Shown in pieces: positions 51,926-63,361 of a stretch of 64,000 bases of DNA (positions are counted from its first letter, which is position 1; each line of letters starts with the position of its first letter). Made by a program: the position numbers and the translations under genes. The stretch is taken from positions 2,294,001 to 2,358,000 of the forward strand of contig JAMXDE010000008.1 in the NCBI GenBank assembly GCA_026770025.1, given 5' to 3'. The stretch comes from Craspedostauros australis. Its lineage: Eukaryota > Bacillariophyta > Bacillariophyceae > Mastogloiales > Achnanthaceae. The notes under the pieces are model-generated. The model had not been told where the DNA came from, ran no database searches, and worked only from the letters and a program-made list of their open reading frames with translations.

Positions 51926-53761
51926 CTATCGACTCCTCTTGGACTTCTTGCCCTTCTTGTTCTTTTTCACCAATGGGATCGCCTTGAATGACTTGTCCGT
52001 CGTATCCTCCTTGGAGAGACCTTGGTATCGACCGTTCTGTCCGGACAGGCCGAACTTCTTCTGCTGCATGATCTTGGGCAGCTTGCTCTTATCGAGCTTG
52101 TCATCGCCGGTGACCGCCCTGGCGTACTCCGAGGACTTGTGACGCACGTCGTCCTTGTCCCATTCGGTGTCGTCCATGAAGAAGGCACCCTTGTGATAGT
52201 AGCGTTGCGAGGTGGACTTGCCATCCTGGTTCATTTCGCGGCTGGAGCCCGGCTTTTGATACCGCCCGGACTTCATGTCCTCCTGCAGAGCTTCCTCGTC
52301 AGTCATCTTCTTCCTGCGTTCGTATTCGGCACGTTCGCGTTCCTTCTTCAGTTGCTCGTCGATGGCGGCCATCAATCGTCGCAGTTCGCGGATCTTCCAT
52401 TCCTCCTCCGCCTTGTCTTCGTCGACGTCATCATCGTCGTTGGGTGGTGCGTTGGTGGCACCGCCACCTTCGTTGTCATCACTATCATCATCGTCGTCCG
52501 CAGCATTGGCAGCTTCGCTGATTTGTTGCGCCACGAGGGCACGCGATTGCATGCGGCGCTTCTTTTCCTTCTCCTTCTTCTTTTGGATCTTGGCTTCCTC
52601 GTCTTCGGCAACCTTGGATTCGGATTGGACGAGGTTGCGCCGGTTGCGCGGGATGAAGACAGGTTTTGCCATGACGTGTTCATCTTCGGACGATGATGAT
52701 GAGGAGGAGCTGCTGTCACTGTCAGAGCCAGAAGATGATGAGTCCGAATCAGAGTCGCTGGATGATGATGACGACGATGACGATGAACCGGAGTCCGAAC
52801 CGGAACCATCTTTCTTGGGTGTTGGGTGTTTCCGGCGTCTGGTCTTTTCCTCCTGTTCCTTGGCATCACTATCATTCCCACTCCCGCTGTCGCTGCCACT
52901 GCCATCATCTCGCTTTGCCTTGCTGACGACCTTGCTCGACTTCTTCGTCACGGCAGCCTTCACAGGTTCCTTCATAGGTCCCTTCACCTTGCTTTCGGGT
53001 TCCTGCCTCCTCTTGACCACGACGGCCGGTTCATTGCGACGTCGTCTTGCGAGAAGACGCTTGCGACGTTCACGTTCACCATCACTGCTGTCATCGCTGT
53101 CGCTACCGTCACTGCCGCTGCCGTCGGACTGTTCTGCTTCGTTGCGACCACGATTGCGTTGACGTCTCCGTCTGCGCCGACGCACGCTGGCATCGCTGCC
53201 GTCGCTGCTGCTACCATCATCCGACGAGGATGATGACGAGGACGCGGCAGAAGAGGAGTCCGAATCATCCTTGCGCTGGTCCTTCTTGGATCTGCGTTGC
53301 AGAACGACAGGCGCTGCCTTCTTGCGATTGTGCTTGGCTTTCGAAACGAACTTGACATCGTTGTCATCGGCATCGTCATCGCCGCTGCCATCCTCATCAT
53401 GATCATCGTCGCGATCATCGTCGTCACGACGTCGCCCAAACGCCTTGCTGCTGCCGCCTTTCTTTCTGTTCTGCGATATATCCAATTCTTCCACCAGGAG
53501 CTTGTGATGCGCCATGGACTTCTTGGTTCTGTACCTTGACTGCTTGGACGTGTCGGCCGCGTTCTTCTCCGCCAGCATGGTCGCGGCCTCGGCTGCCGTC
53601 ATCTTCGACAGATCGGCCTCAGCCTTGGGATTCTTCTTGCGCTTGCTGTTGGCATTGCGTTGCGGGGCCACCGTCGGACGGAAGACGGCGGACTGAGCAT
53701 GCTCATCCTCGCCGCCCAGCAGGGCGTTCATATCGTCACGTCCGAAACCTGATCGCGCCAT
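51926..53761 (-). CDS. MFAP1: MFAP1 family spliceosomal protein
   Basis: 611 aa, intronless, ATG at 53761. Residues 1-360 are charged and Ser/Asp/Lys-rich, consistent with disorder. The conserved MFAP1 C-terminal domain begins at about residue 364 with KPVFIPRNRRNLVQ. It continues through a long charged helix (EEEWKIRELRRLMAAIDEQL) to YYHKGAFFMDD (about 520) and LPKIMQQKKFGLSGQNGRYQ, closing with a Lys-rich tail. The G-A-F-F-M-D and LPK.MQ.K.FG motifs are diagnostic of MFAP1, the relative of yeast Spp381. It is a component of the spliceosomal B complex that works with Prp38 in the nucleus. The poly-Ser/Asp expansions make it longer than the roughly 440-residue animal protein. Confidence 0.92.
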   Translation of the reverse strand: MARSGFGRDDMNALLGGEDEHAQSAVFRPTVAPQRNANSKRKKNPKAEADLSKMTAAEAATMLAEKNAADTSKQSRYRTKKSMAHHKLLVEELDISQNRKKGGSSKAFGRRRDDDDRDDDHDEDGSGDDDADDNDVKFVSKAKHNRKKAAPVVLQRRSKKDQRKDDSDSSSAASSSSSSSDDGSSSDGSDASVRRRRRRRQRNRGRNEAEQSDGSGSDGSDSDDSSDGERERRKRLLARRRRNEPAVVVKRRQEPESKVKGPMKEPVKAAVTKKSSKVVSKAKRDDGSGSDSGSGNDSDAKEQEEKTRRRKHPTPKKDGSGSDSGSSSSSSSSSSDSDSDSSSSGSDSDSSSSSSSSSEDEHVMAKPVFIPRNRRNLVQSESKVAEDEEAKIQKKKEKEKKRRMQSRALVAQQISEAANAADDDDDSDDNEGGGATNAPPNDDDDVDEDKAEEEWKIRELRRLMAAIDEQLKKERERAEYERRKKMTDEEALQEDMKSGRYQKPGSSREMNQDGKSTSQRYYHKGAFFMDDTEWDKDDVRHKSSEYARAVTGDDKLDKSKLPKIMQQKKFGLSGQNGRYQGLSKEDTTDKSFKAIPLVKKNKKGKKSKRSR

Positions 53762-55219
53762 GTTGGATGATGGATCTCCGTTCTGCTAGAATGGTATGGT
53801 CCTGTGGTTGCGCACCTGGAAGGGTGGGATCTGTGGTGTCTGTGGAGACTTCGAACCGTGTCAAGATGTGTGATGTGTGCACACCTCTTGTCGTCATGGC
53901 GTTTCTCGTCTGGATCTCACTGACGAGATGAGAGACACAAGGGCGGAGACTCGTGCAGCGAAAAATGAGTGGATGAAAGATCGGAGAGCGGTTGGAGTCG
54001 TATCAATCAAACAGTGGAGGTGGATGGAACACGACTCATATTCAGCGTGACTGGGAATTGATACCGTGGAACTCTTCAACGTTCTTTGCGAAGATGCACA
54101 ATGCGGTTTGGTGTGAAAACGAAGCGCACCAGAACAGTCATTGCTGAAATTGATAAAGTTACCCTCATTTTGACGAAACGGTGGAAGCACATGTTATGAA
54201 AAATGTGAGTGTGGATGTCGCCAACCCGCGCAATCGTGCTGAAATGACAAGAACCCTCATTGGCAGAATCCTTTCTATGATGACGTGTACATACATATTT
54301 TATTCAAAGGCTAATATAATTAATGAATGCTCCATTCTTGAGAAATCCGTATATCTTGTGTATTCAGGCGTGAATACCTTGTATTGCCATCTACGCTCAT
54401 CCTTAAAAAGTTTCAGCGAGCCATGCCCCTAAATCTAGCCGTTAGCGAATGTGTGTCGTACCTCGCGAAGATGCCTGCGTTGTTACAGCTTGTGCTGTTG
54501 TTGAGGATACGGCGCGGCGCGAAGTTGGCAAGACTGTCTGTGTGTGGAAGAGTAGAGCACGGAGTTGTGCAGCACAGCGAGGACGCAACACAGAGAGAGA
54601 CGGCGATAGAGTACAGAACTGAGCATTGAGGTGTCCGAAACGGAACTGGTCGCTGGCTTTGCTGAAACATCAACCAACCAACCAAACCAATCACCCTTGC
54701 ATGGAAGGACACAACAAAACTTAGACAAGCGAAGTTACATCTTCATCCAACAGCAACCATGTAAGGATCAACCGCCACCATCGCGACGATGGCAAGGGCA
54801 ATGACGACGATGTCGATGTCGATTCAGCAGCAGTGCTGATGTGGCGGGCGCAATGATGGCAATGACAGAAGTTGCGGCTTGCCGTTTGCAGCGGCAGAAT
54901 CCGCTGCGAACGCATCTGTATTGTTCACATGGAGCGACCTCCATGCACTACAAATGCGGATGGGTGGTCAGCACGGAGAGACGGTCAAGGTCACACTGCG
55001 CAATCCAAACCACCAAGCAATGGCATTGATTCAACGCATGACGATGGCTTCATTTGGATTGCGTCAAGCTGCGGGCGCTTCCATGCAACCCCAATCTTCA
55101 TTGACACGTTTCACAATTCCTGTTTCAAGACGATTTAGACTGACACCATGCATTCTCTTCTGTTGCTTCTGTTCTGAATTCTATTTTGCACACGGTGCCA
55201 CCATCCTTCGCATCCGTTG
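53762..55219. other. Intergenic region upstream of MFAP1 and the armadillo-like gene
   Basis: The divergent promoters of both genes lie here. An AT-rich patch is at 54290-54330. A 113-codon open stretch at 54879-55220 has no recognised domain. No RNA gene or transposon seen. Confidence 0.45.
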
Positions 55220-57152
55220 ATGGTGAAACGCAACCGCAATTGTATCGATGATGATGATGATGATGATGGCAATAACAACATCAACCCAATGCGCAACGTA
55301 TCCACACGGAACTTCAATCACAGGGTTTCATTCAGACGCAAGAAGAAGGAGGAGAAGTCGGCCCCAAAGGCCGAGAAGAAGGCCACACCAAAGGAGGAGA
55401 AGGTACGTGAGGATACGGAGGAACAAGTTTTGGGCGACGACATCCGATCTATCCGTTGATCGACAACCATGCTCGTTGAATTCGCTCACATTCGTTCTTC
55501 TTCCTTCACTCATCGCTCGGAACAAACGCACTCTCACTCCACCACACATTCTGCTTGACCAACAACACTTTGTGAATTGACTCGAACAGGCACCTGCTCC
55601 AAAGGCCGCTCCAGCCAAGCCACCGACACTCGATGACATCCCAGACCTCATCGAGACCATGCTCAGCGCCGAGGGTGAGAAGAGCGCCGCCGCCACCAAG
55701 CGCATCTACGAGCTTTGCGATGTCGGCCACAAGCAGAACCGTGTCCCAATGGTCTGCTCTGGCAAGTACGACGTCCTTACTCCGCTCGCACAATGCTTGA
55801 CACAGGAATCCGGTGACGGACGCCACCTTGCCTGCCTCGCGTTGAATAACTTGTCGATCCCTACAGAGAACAAGCGCGTCATGGCTCTGGGACCAGCCTC
55901 CAAGAACGTCATCGGAGGACTGTGCAAGGTCATCGCCGAGGACAAGCAGGAGTCCTACTTGTGCTGCATCTGCCTCATGAACCTGTCCTTCCTCGAGGCC
56001 AGCATCACCAGCATCCTTCAGCACTCACCATCTGCATCGGGCAAGAACCTGGCGCCGCTCGAAAACCCTGAGTCCCTCCTCCGCGTCCTCGAGAAGCTCC
56101 TCACCAACTCCCCAGCCGCCGCCAAGGCGAGCTCCGGCAAGTCCGAGGGTGTGCGATGGGCATGCGGCCTCATCAAGAACCTCGCCAAGAGCGAGGAGAA
56201 CGCCGCCCTCATCGGAAAGACCGAGATTCCAAAGTGCGTCGTCGAGAACATCCGTTCCACCACCGCTCCACCATCCCGATGGACCTCCAACAGCCTCGAG
56301 GACTTCTCCCTCTTCGTCATCCTCAACCTCGCGCAGTGGCCAGTCTCCCGCGAGGCTCTCATGGACGCTGGTGCCGTCGATGTCATCCAGCCCATCATGG
56401 GAGAGGGTGACCTCCAGGGATTGAAGGCCACCATGGCCTGCGCCTTCCTCGGCGCCCCATGGTCCTCTTTCCCAGACGGTGGCAACCCAGCCGCCAAGTC
56501 CGTGTCCGAGCTCATGACCAACATCGTCGAGAAGAAGGGCCGCGATGGGCAGTACGCCTACGGTGTCTTCAAGCTCTACACCGCCACCAAGGCCTACGCC
56601 GATCTCTCCAGGGCAGCCTCCGCCGCCGACAAGAACTCTGGCGGAGAGGCCAACACCAAGGTCCTTGCTGCTCCATCCGCCATCGCCCTCAACCTCCAGA
56701 TCGTGTCTGACCTCGTCCTCTCTGCCATGGACGACGCTGAGGGCAGCTCCAAGTACGTCCCAGATGCCATGTCTGCCGAGCACGCCGTCGGTGCCGTCGA
56801 GGCCATGATCCCAGCCGTTCTCCAGGAAGGCGACCCACCGCGCAAGTCCCTCCAATCCGAGAAGGCATGCAGCGAGATCAGCCAGATGCTTCTGACATAT
56901 GCTGACATCTCCGGCACCTCCGACGAGGCCAAGTCCTCCGCACGCAACGCCGCAGAGCAGATCAAGGCCGCCGCCACCACGGCACGACCAGTTCTGGAAA
57001 TCTCCCACGATCTGTGGACGCAATACCGCAAGCGCGAGGGGCAGCCAATGGATCAGTTCGTTTCGCAGGACAAGGGAATCGAGGTCGACGAGAGCGGACC
57101 ACTCGACTTCCTGCCATGCGCCAACTCCGATGGCAGCTGCATCATCCTCTAA
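55220..57152 (+). CDS. Armadillo-like repeat protein with C-terminal CaaX box
   Basis: Exons 55220-55402 and 55590-57152, 581 aa as drawn. The donor GTACGT at 55403 and acceptor AACAG at 55589 are clear and keep the frame (KEEK/APAPKAAPAKPP). The first in-frame ATG is 55220, but the Asp/Asn-rich start may be leader, and the true start could lie in another upstream exon. A Lys/Glu/Ala/Pro-rich N-terminus leads into helical repeats with armadillo character: LACLALNNLSIPTENKRVM, CCICLMNLSF, VRWACGLIKNLAKSEENAAL and SLFVILNLAQWPVSREAL. The protein ends GSCIIL, a CaaX prenylation box whose final Leu favours geranylgeranylation. Codon use is very uniform (Pro CCA, Ala GCC, Lys AAG, Ile ATC), suggesting high expression. 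A membrane-anchored scaffold is a fair inference. Confidence 0.75.
55403..55589 (+). other. Intron of the armadillo-like gene
   Basis: 187 bp, GTACGT...ctcgaacag, phase 0. An in-frame TGA follows soon after the donor, so splicing is required. Confidence 0.8.
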
Positions 57153-57888
57153 ACTACGTATTTGGCGCATCCACAACAACAGCAACAACCCTTCCAATGC
57201 AACCATACTCTCTGCCGTGCGACGTGTTATTGCAGCAAGGCTCGTGCTTGCGTGCTCTGGGACATCATACGGAAAGCGCTGCAAACGGGTGTACACAAAT
57301 TCTCTCCTCTCTCCGGATCTCCACGTATTTGCGCGATGGAAGGAAGAACGCGGTGAATATTAACCTGATGAAGAACGCAGCATGAAAAAGGCAACACAAG
57401 TAGCCACACAGACGCAAGCAAACAAGCAACCAAATGACCGACGAGCAAAATGAAAAGAAGCCACTCATCCATGTATCTGTTTAGCAAAACAACACTTTAA
57501 CTATTCTGCTCTCCAACGTTGTGTGTACATGATGTGAGTGTATGTATGTGCAATGACAAGGATTCGGATCGGTGCGCGAATTTGCGAGCATTCGGATGGG
57601 ATGCGGTTGCGGAAAGCGAGAGATGGCGAGCGAAAATTGCGCTTATTCCGTGACTCAGAATCCGAATGGGACTGAAACGCACACGTCGACTTTCGCAGAC
57701 GTATCCAACAACAACGAGAACCGGTTCGATGGCGTTGCTTCCGCAAGCACAACAAGCAGAAGACGAAGAATTGTTTGTGGTGTGGAGTCTTCCACTTCTC
57801 ACTTGGGCTTGCGCTTCCACTTGTCGCTTCCACTTCTGTGCCATACTCAGATGCGGACACATTGTATTGTCATACAGGAACCTGCATC
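57153..57888. other. Intergenic, 5' region of the bZIP gene
   Basis: The frame of the bZIP gene stays open back to about 57775 but has no ATG before 57889. No separate gene recognised. Confidence 0.5.
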
Positions 57889-59615
57889 ATGGATGACCAG
57901 CAAGACCAATCGAGCAAGCGAGCAGCGCTGACGGGACAATGGAAGACGCCTCCGGTGCCCATGTTCCCCACGACGCCCTTTCCGCAGCATCAGCACCATC
58001 AGGCACAACCGCAAGTGCAGCAGCAGCAGGCCATCCCGGCTCCTGAGGACATCACGGCGCCATCCTCGATCCCTGAGAGTTCCGAGGACTATGTCAAGGC
58101 GTTGCAGGAGGCGTACAGGAAAGGGGCGCAGGCAGCGGCTCGCATGGTGCAGCAGCAGCCTCCTGCTCCGTTGCAGCCTCAGCCATTGCAGCCGCATCCA
58201 CCGCATCAGCAACAGCCATTGCAGCCGCATCCACAGCATCAGCATCAGCCATTGCAGCAGCAACAACAACAGCAGACGGCCGACGGGATGATCCAGACCG
58301 CAGCATCCTGCCCCAACTTCCGAAGGACGACGGTGCTGCCAGCGATCGCATCCAACACCATCAACGGAATCCAATCCGAAGAGGCGGCGTACCACGCGGC
58401 TGCCGTTCCCCTGACGTCTCCGGCGCTTTCCGCCGCCACGGCACCCATGATGACCAGCCCGGCAGCGATCGCGGCACCGCAGGGCGTGCACTTTGCTCCC
58501 AACACGCATTCTGTTCCAGATCCGTTGCAATCCACGAATATGCACATGGCCATGCCGCAGGCCCCGCAGATGATGGTGCCTGGTGCAGCTGCTTCCAAAC
58601 CGGCGGCGCGGTCCGTGAGCATGCCCGACATGTCGTCCTACACGGCGCAAGTGGAAGAAGAGAAGAGACAGAAACGGTTGGCACGCAATCGTGCCTCTGC
58701 GCGGTTGCGGCGGCTTCGCAAGAAGACGTTGGTGAGTTGTGTTTGTGCCTGTGTTTGTGGTGTTGTTGCGCTATGTTACATTCTGTTATGTTGTGTTATG
58801 CTATGCTGTGGTGTGCTGTTCGCCGTCTCGTTTTTGTTTGGAGCGTGCGGTCCTGGAGTAGTCCATCCATGGACGATCAGCCGGTCCTTTCTTTGATTCT
58901 TACACCCAACTTCCTTCCACGCGCACACACGCACACACCCACATTATGTCTCTCCCACTTTGTGTTTCTGGTGCACAACAACAATGGGGCCATTCACGCA
59001 TAGGTGGATGCGTATGAGACCGAAGTCGGCGTCCTGGAAAAGACCCTGAAGCAGCTCCGGGCGCACGAATGGGGCGCGGATGATGATCACAAGGCCTTGC
59101 TCGACGCCTTGGGCATGGAACGAGGACAACAAACGGTCGATCCTGCCCAACGTGCCGAGGTCATCCGCGGGATTCTGGAACAGCAGCTGGAACAGGTCGA
59201 TCTTCTACGACAAACCCAGATGGAACAGCAGTGCCTGGCCATGATGATCCAAAACCCCGACGACGAGGCGTCCAAGGAACTGCAGCAGATCCTGAACCTC
59301 ACCGACACGCAGAAGCAGGAGATCCTCAACGCCAGCAGGGGGCTGGACAAGGAGGTCGAGGCGCTGGAGACCATCGCGGCGTCGCTGCGGGCCCTGCAGG
59401 ACAACGACTGGCTCGTCAACGAGGGCGTGCAGGAAATCACGGACCAATTCACGACCATCCTGCACAAGAATCAAATGTCCAAGTTCCTGCTGTGGACCGA
59501 TTCCAACGTGGAGGCCATCGATCAGCTCGACTTTGTGCAGGTGCAGCCGCTGCAGCCGGCGCCGATCTTCACATTCGGTGCCGAGGCCAATCCGATGGAT
59601 GATGAAGAGAAATGA
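57889..59615 (+). CDS. bZIP transcription factor, two exons
   Basis: Exons 57889-58731 and 59004-59615 (281 + 203 codons, phase 0), 484 aa. The start MDDQQDQSSKRAALTG is the first ATG. The N-terminal half is Gln/Pro/His-rich with a PLQPHP-type minisatellite (58170-58265). The basic region KRLARNRASARLRRLRKKT (about residues 260-280) has the invariant Asn-x7-Arg. It ends at the splice site, and the leucine zipper (VDAYETEVGVLEKTLKQL) starts in exon 2. The downstream helical region (LEQQLEQVDLLRQTQMEQQ, LRALQDNDWLVNEGVQEITDQF) resembles the long C-terminal domain of other stramenopile bZIPs, possibly for dimer control. A nuclear DNA-binding regulator; targets cannot be told from sequence. The donor GTGAGT and acceptor GCATAG are good. 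Confidence 0.85.
58732..59003 (+). other. Intron of the bZIP gene
   Basis: 272 bp, GTGAGT...CGCATAG, rich in tgttatg and cacacac. It separates basic region and zipper precisely. Confidence 0.85.
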
Positions 59616-60165
59616 GGGAAGTTGGTCATGGTTGTGATGTTTGGTAGTTGTGGCGGTTGTGGTGGTTGTGACGATTCAGATGGAGATGAAGACAAGACGA
59701 CTTGTGAAATGTGCCATGTGAACTGCGACGGTCCACCGAAGAACGGATAACACTGCAGAGCCCATGCACGTGTCTATTGGTGTGGCAGAGTGATCGCTGA
59801 AGGCGGGTATTCTCACATAACACATTCTATAATAGTAGATTACGCTCGTCTACTACACGAATAGAGCGCACTACGATGATTCTGCAATAGAAGTACATGC
59901 CGTGCCATGGCATGGCTCGTGCTCTTGCCAACATTGGAAGGCCCACCAAGGAAGTATCTCAACCTCAGTCTTTGTTGAAGTTGGAGGCTGGTGAATGATC
60001 TGCCTCACCAACAAGAGTGTTCTTCGAACGCAAAAGATCCAATTCTCACACAACACAACTCCCACAAAACGAGCGACCAATGCTACAACTATATTCCAGA
60101 GAGCAACGACCGACGGCTGAACAATAAGACAACAACACTAGAGCGACTTCCTACGTATATTCCCG
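59616..60165. other. Intergenic
   Basis: Has a ggttgtggtggttgtg repeat (59640-59672). No gene or RNA recognised. Confidence 0.5.
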
Positions 60166-60930
60166 ATGCCGCACGACATGATGACAACGATGATGTTTCT
60201 CACCATTGCAACGGTGCTACTCTCCACTGTATCTGCGCTGCGGTTATCACCGTTGGAGCAGCTCACGTTGGGTCCACGCCTTTCCAAGATAACGGAACAG
60301 ATCCAAGAAGAGTATGCACCCATAATACAAGAGCAACTCAGGAACAACAACAACAACGACGACGTCACGATCCTATTCCCCGGCGCCGGCGGCGTCGACG
60401 AATTGGTGCTGGAATTGCAGCGATCCCATCCATCGTCCATCATCGTGGATTGGAAATCGTACCGCGGCTCCATCCTCACGGCGGCCTACGACGGCGAGGC
60501 GGTCGGCGAAGGCATCGCCAATCTGCTGCGCGACGCACCATCACTGCATTTCATCGGCATCTCCGTTGGCGGTTTCTGCGCCAATGCAGCGGCATGTGCA
60601 TCGCAAACGGCGCAACTGACGTTGCTGGATCCATTCTGCGGACGCGGCGTGCTGCAGCCCAACTACGGGAGGATGAATTTCGGCAAGGATTGTCGCGGCA
60701 CGGCGTTGCACATTCTCAATACGGATGATCCCGTGCCGACCACGAACGAGGCGCTGCCCAACTGCTTCTGTTTGGATGTGACGCGTGCGGCTCAGCGCGA
60801 TGATTTCGTTCCGCCGGAAGGTGATACCATGCATTCGTGGCCTGTGGCGTACTACGCGAGGCATCATCGGTCCACCAAATGGGCGGATCCATCATTGCAT
60901 GTTCCTGGGCGGGTCATTCAGGTGGAATGA
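60166..60930 (+). CDS. Secreted alpha/beta-hydrolase-like protein
   Basis: 254 aa from ATG at 60166. A signal peptide (MMTTMMFLTIATVLLSTVSA, residues 5-24) is followed by a mature domain. It starts with VTILFPGAGGVDELV, the usual first strand and oxyanion loop, and SSIIVDWKSYRG, the next strand. The nucleophile elbow is FIGISVGGFCANAAA (G-x-S-x-G, Ser near residue 129). The Asp of LNTDDPVP (about 187) and His of MHSWPVAYYARHH (about 225) sit where the acid and base of a catalytic triad are expected. Size fits small lipase/esterase or thioesterase folds. Substrate is unknown and no lid domain is obvious. Confidence 0.72.
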   Translation: MPHDMMTTMMFLTIATVLLSTVSALRLSPLEQLTLGPRLSKITEQIQEEYAPIIQEQLRNNNNNDDVTILFPGAGGVDELVLELQRSHPSSIIVDWKSYRGSILTAAYDGEAVGEGIANLLRDAPSLHFIGISVGGFCANAAACASQTAQLTLLDPFCGRGVLQPNYGRMNFGKDCRGTALHILNTDDPVPTTNEALPNCFCLDVTRAAQRDDFVPPEGDTMHSWPVAYYARHHRSTKWADPSLHVPGRVIQVE

Positions 60931-61198
60931 GACGCGATGAGCAACGTGATGGAGTATAATATGGTAGTAACGCTGTACTATATTCATGTATGTAATGGTG
61001 GTACGTTAGTGCTGCTCACTTGTTTGAGGTCGATTGGAGATGGATATTCTTGCTGTGCTTGTGCTTGTGCTCGATGCTCACCACGACAACAACGACACAA
61101 CCGTGAACCTACCAACCCAACCACCCAGCCAATTCATTAATCAATTCATCAAACGAATCCAACCCAATGTCATGTGCGAGTATGCAGGAATGGTTGGA

Positions 61199-63361
61199 TT
61201 AGTCGACCTTCAATGCACCGTAGATGGTCCTGTTGAACCAGAAGCTGGTGAGGACTCCGACGGATCCGCAGAAGAGGGCGAAGCAGACGGAGATCATTCC
61301 CATGTACGTCAGGTAAACAACGACTGGCAGAACACCGACGAGCTCCAAGCGGCTGGACAGGAACCAGAGCGAGTACAGGAAGAGGTAGGCCCCGGCACTG
61401 GCGCAGTTGAAGAACGACTTCCACCACCAGCGATGATCCTCGGAGCACAGCTGGAGGTAGCACATCACGACGGACACCTCCGCGCAGGTGGCGGCGAGGA
61501 TGACGAGGACTGCCAGGAGGAAGCCCATCATGTAGTAGATCTGATGCAGCCACAGCGCGCTCATGATGAAGAAGAGCTCGATGCAGACGGAGCCGAACGG
61601 CAGGATTCCACCGAGCATGCAGCTCAGCGGTGGGCTGGAGTACCATGGGAGCTCCGGGATGTACCGCGAGATGTTGTTCGTCTTCGTGGGGACGCTGATC
61701 TTCTCCGACTTGTAGCCGATGAAGGATCCCACGAAGACCAGCGGGGTGGAGACGCAGACCCACAGGGCGAACAGAGCCAGCAGGGTGAGGAAGCTGACGG
61801 CGGTGGCGGCACCTGCGATGGAGAGGGAGATGTTGAGGACCATGAAGAGGGACACCAGGACCCCTGGAAGCCCGGCGGCCGTCAGCACGGTGGCTTGCTT
61901 CCAGGCCTTGGCGTCGCAGAACTTGAAGATGCGCGCTGTGACGTATCCGGCCACGCTGCCGCTGAGGACGTAGAGGAAGAGGACGGCGGTCAAGGTCTGG
62001 CCCTTCTTCATGGGGTTGAGGAGCTTGAGCATGGCGCAGATCATGGTGAGGAAGAAGGCGGTTCCGATCTGCGCGCCGGTGCCCACCAGCACGCTGAAGA
62101 GCATCGTCTGCGTGGCCGGTGGTCGGAAGACGTCTCCGTGGACGAGCTTCCAGCCGGTCTCCTCCTGAGCATCCTCCAGCGATTGCATCTCGTTGTACCC
62201 CGCGATGTCCTTGCGGAGGGTGCGGATCATGATGGTGGCGATGGCTCCGGTGAGGAAGAGGACGATCATGAGCGAGTTGACGATGGCGAAGGAATGGATG
62301 TCATCGTCCGGACCGCCGATGAGGTAGACGTCCCAGCGGTCGGCCCATTTCAACGGGCTCTGCTTCCATTCGATCTCGTAGGAGTAGACGACGGAGAGGG
62401 AGTTTGTCTTCGGATCCACCTTGAGCGGCAGGTAGGTCTTCTTGTTGTTGACGACGGGCTCGGGGGAGTTGGGATCGCAGGTGGGGATGGCGACGGTCTG
62501 GTCCTTCGCACCGCCCTCGGGAATCTCGTGCGCGACGCTGACGGGGAAGACGTCGAATCCGGTGATGTGAACCTCGGTGGCAGATATCTGGTCGTAGGCG
62601 ATGGTGAACTTGAGGTGGTTGTACAGGAAGTACTCCTCGTAGTCCAGATCGGTGAACTCGGGGCCGGCCTTGAAGCCGACGGGGTATCCGCGCACGGCGT
62701 AGTTGAGCTTCTGACTCCTCATGAGGACCGGCAGGGTGTCGAGGGTCATGTGGATGCGGTACTGCCTCTCGACGAGCTTGCGCATCCACTTGATCTCGCG
62801 CGCGTTCATCTTGACCTCTCCGCACAGGGACTTGCAGCCGTGGCTGGCGCCGACCTTCATGTGGAACGGCCCTGCCGCGTGCTTCACGCCCTGCAGGCGG
62901 GATCCCAGGTTCTTGCGCTGCTTGAGCCTCTTGTCCAGCACGGCGGTCGGCGAGGGACATCCCGGGAGCTTGTAGAAGTCGAACGGCACCTGCGTCTTCT
63001 TGCTGGACACGAGATCCGTGTACATCCAGATGGGCTGATCCGGCTCGAAGATCTCCGGCGTGACGCCTGGGAACAGGATGGAGGCCATGTCGCTCTGCTT
63101 CTTGCGCAGCAAGCCCCGGCGCTTCTTCTTGCGCAGCTGGAAGTCCCGCATCAGCGCAGCGGTCTCCGTGTGGCCCACCTCGTCCTGCCCGCCCTTCTTC
63201 AATGCCTGGTACCTCTCCATGTTCTCCTTCACGAGCGCCAGGCGCTCCTTGCGCGTCAGCTTCTTGCCTGCTTCGCCTGCCCCGGCGGCGGGATCGGCGG
63301 CACCGGCCATGGCGCAAGCGGCCAGCGCCACAAGAGCAACATTCAACCACACTTTCATCAT
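61199..63361 (-). CDS. TM9 superfamily (EMP70, nonaspanin) protein
   Basis: 720 aa, intronless, ATG at 63361. A signal peptide (MMKVWLNVALVALAACAMAGA) leads into a lumenal domain of about 340 residues. It includes the family motifs LPGCPSP, ERQYRIHMTLDTLPV, YPVGFK and YEIEWKQSPLKWADRWD. Nine hydrophobic helices follow, beginning at FAIVNSLMIVLFLTGAIATIM. Other family signatures are WKLVHGDVFRPP, VSTPLVFVGSFIGYK and WWWKSFFNCASAGAYLFLYSL. The last residues LKVD match the K-x-D/E C-terminal signal that retains TM9 proteins in the Golgi by COPI binding. The family works in the endomembrane system in sorting of membrane proteins and adhesion. Length is slightly above the usual 590-660 residues because of a basic N-terminal insert (KKKRRGLLRKKQ). 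Confidence 0.95.
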   Translation of the reverse strand: MMKVWLNVALVALAACAMAGAADPAAGAGEAGKKLTRKERLALVKENMERYQALKKGGQDEVGHTETAALMRDFQLRKKKRRGLLRKKQSDMASILFPGVTPEIFEPDQPIWMYTDLVSSKKTQVPFDFYKLPGCPSPTAVLDKRLKQRKNLGSRLQGVKHAAGPFHMKVGASHGCKSLCGEVKMNAREIKWMRKLVERQYRIHMTLDTLPVLMRSQKLNYAVRGYPVGFKAGPEFTDLDYEEYFLYNHLKFTIAYDQISATEVHITGFDVFPVSVAHEIPEGGAKDQTVAIPTCDPNSPEPVVNNKKTYLPLKVDPKTNSLSVVYSYEIEWKQSPLKWADRWDVYLIGGPDDDIHSFAIVNSLMIVLFLTGAIATIMIRTLRKDIAGYNEMQSLEDAQEETGWKLVHGDVFRPPATQTMLFSVLVGTGAQIGTAFFLTMICAMLKLLNPMKKGQTLTAVLFLYVLSGSVAGYVTARIFKFCDAKAWKQATVLTAAGLPGVLVSLFMVLNISLSIAGAATAVSFLTLLALFALWVCVSTPLVFVGSFIGYKSEKISVPTKTNNISRYIPELPWYSSPPLSCMLGGILPFGSVCIELFFIMSALWLHQIYYMMGFLLAVLVILAATCAEVSVVMCYLQLCSEDHRWWWKSFFNCASAGAYLFLYSLWFLSSRLELVGVLPVVVYLTYMGMISVCFALFCGSVGVLTSFWFNRTIYGALKVD

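Noticed and set aside
54879-55220. 113-codon frame upstream of the armadillo-like gene
   Set aside because: No ATG at its start, no domain, no splice evidence. It could still be leader sequence.
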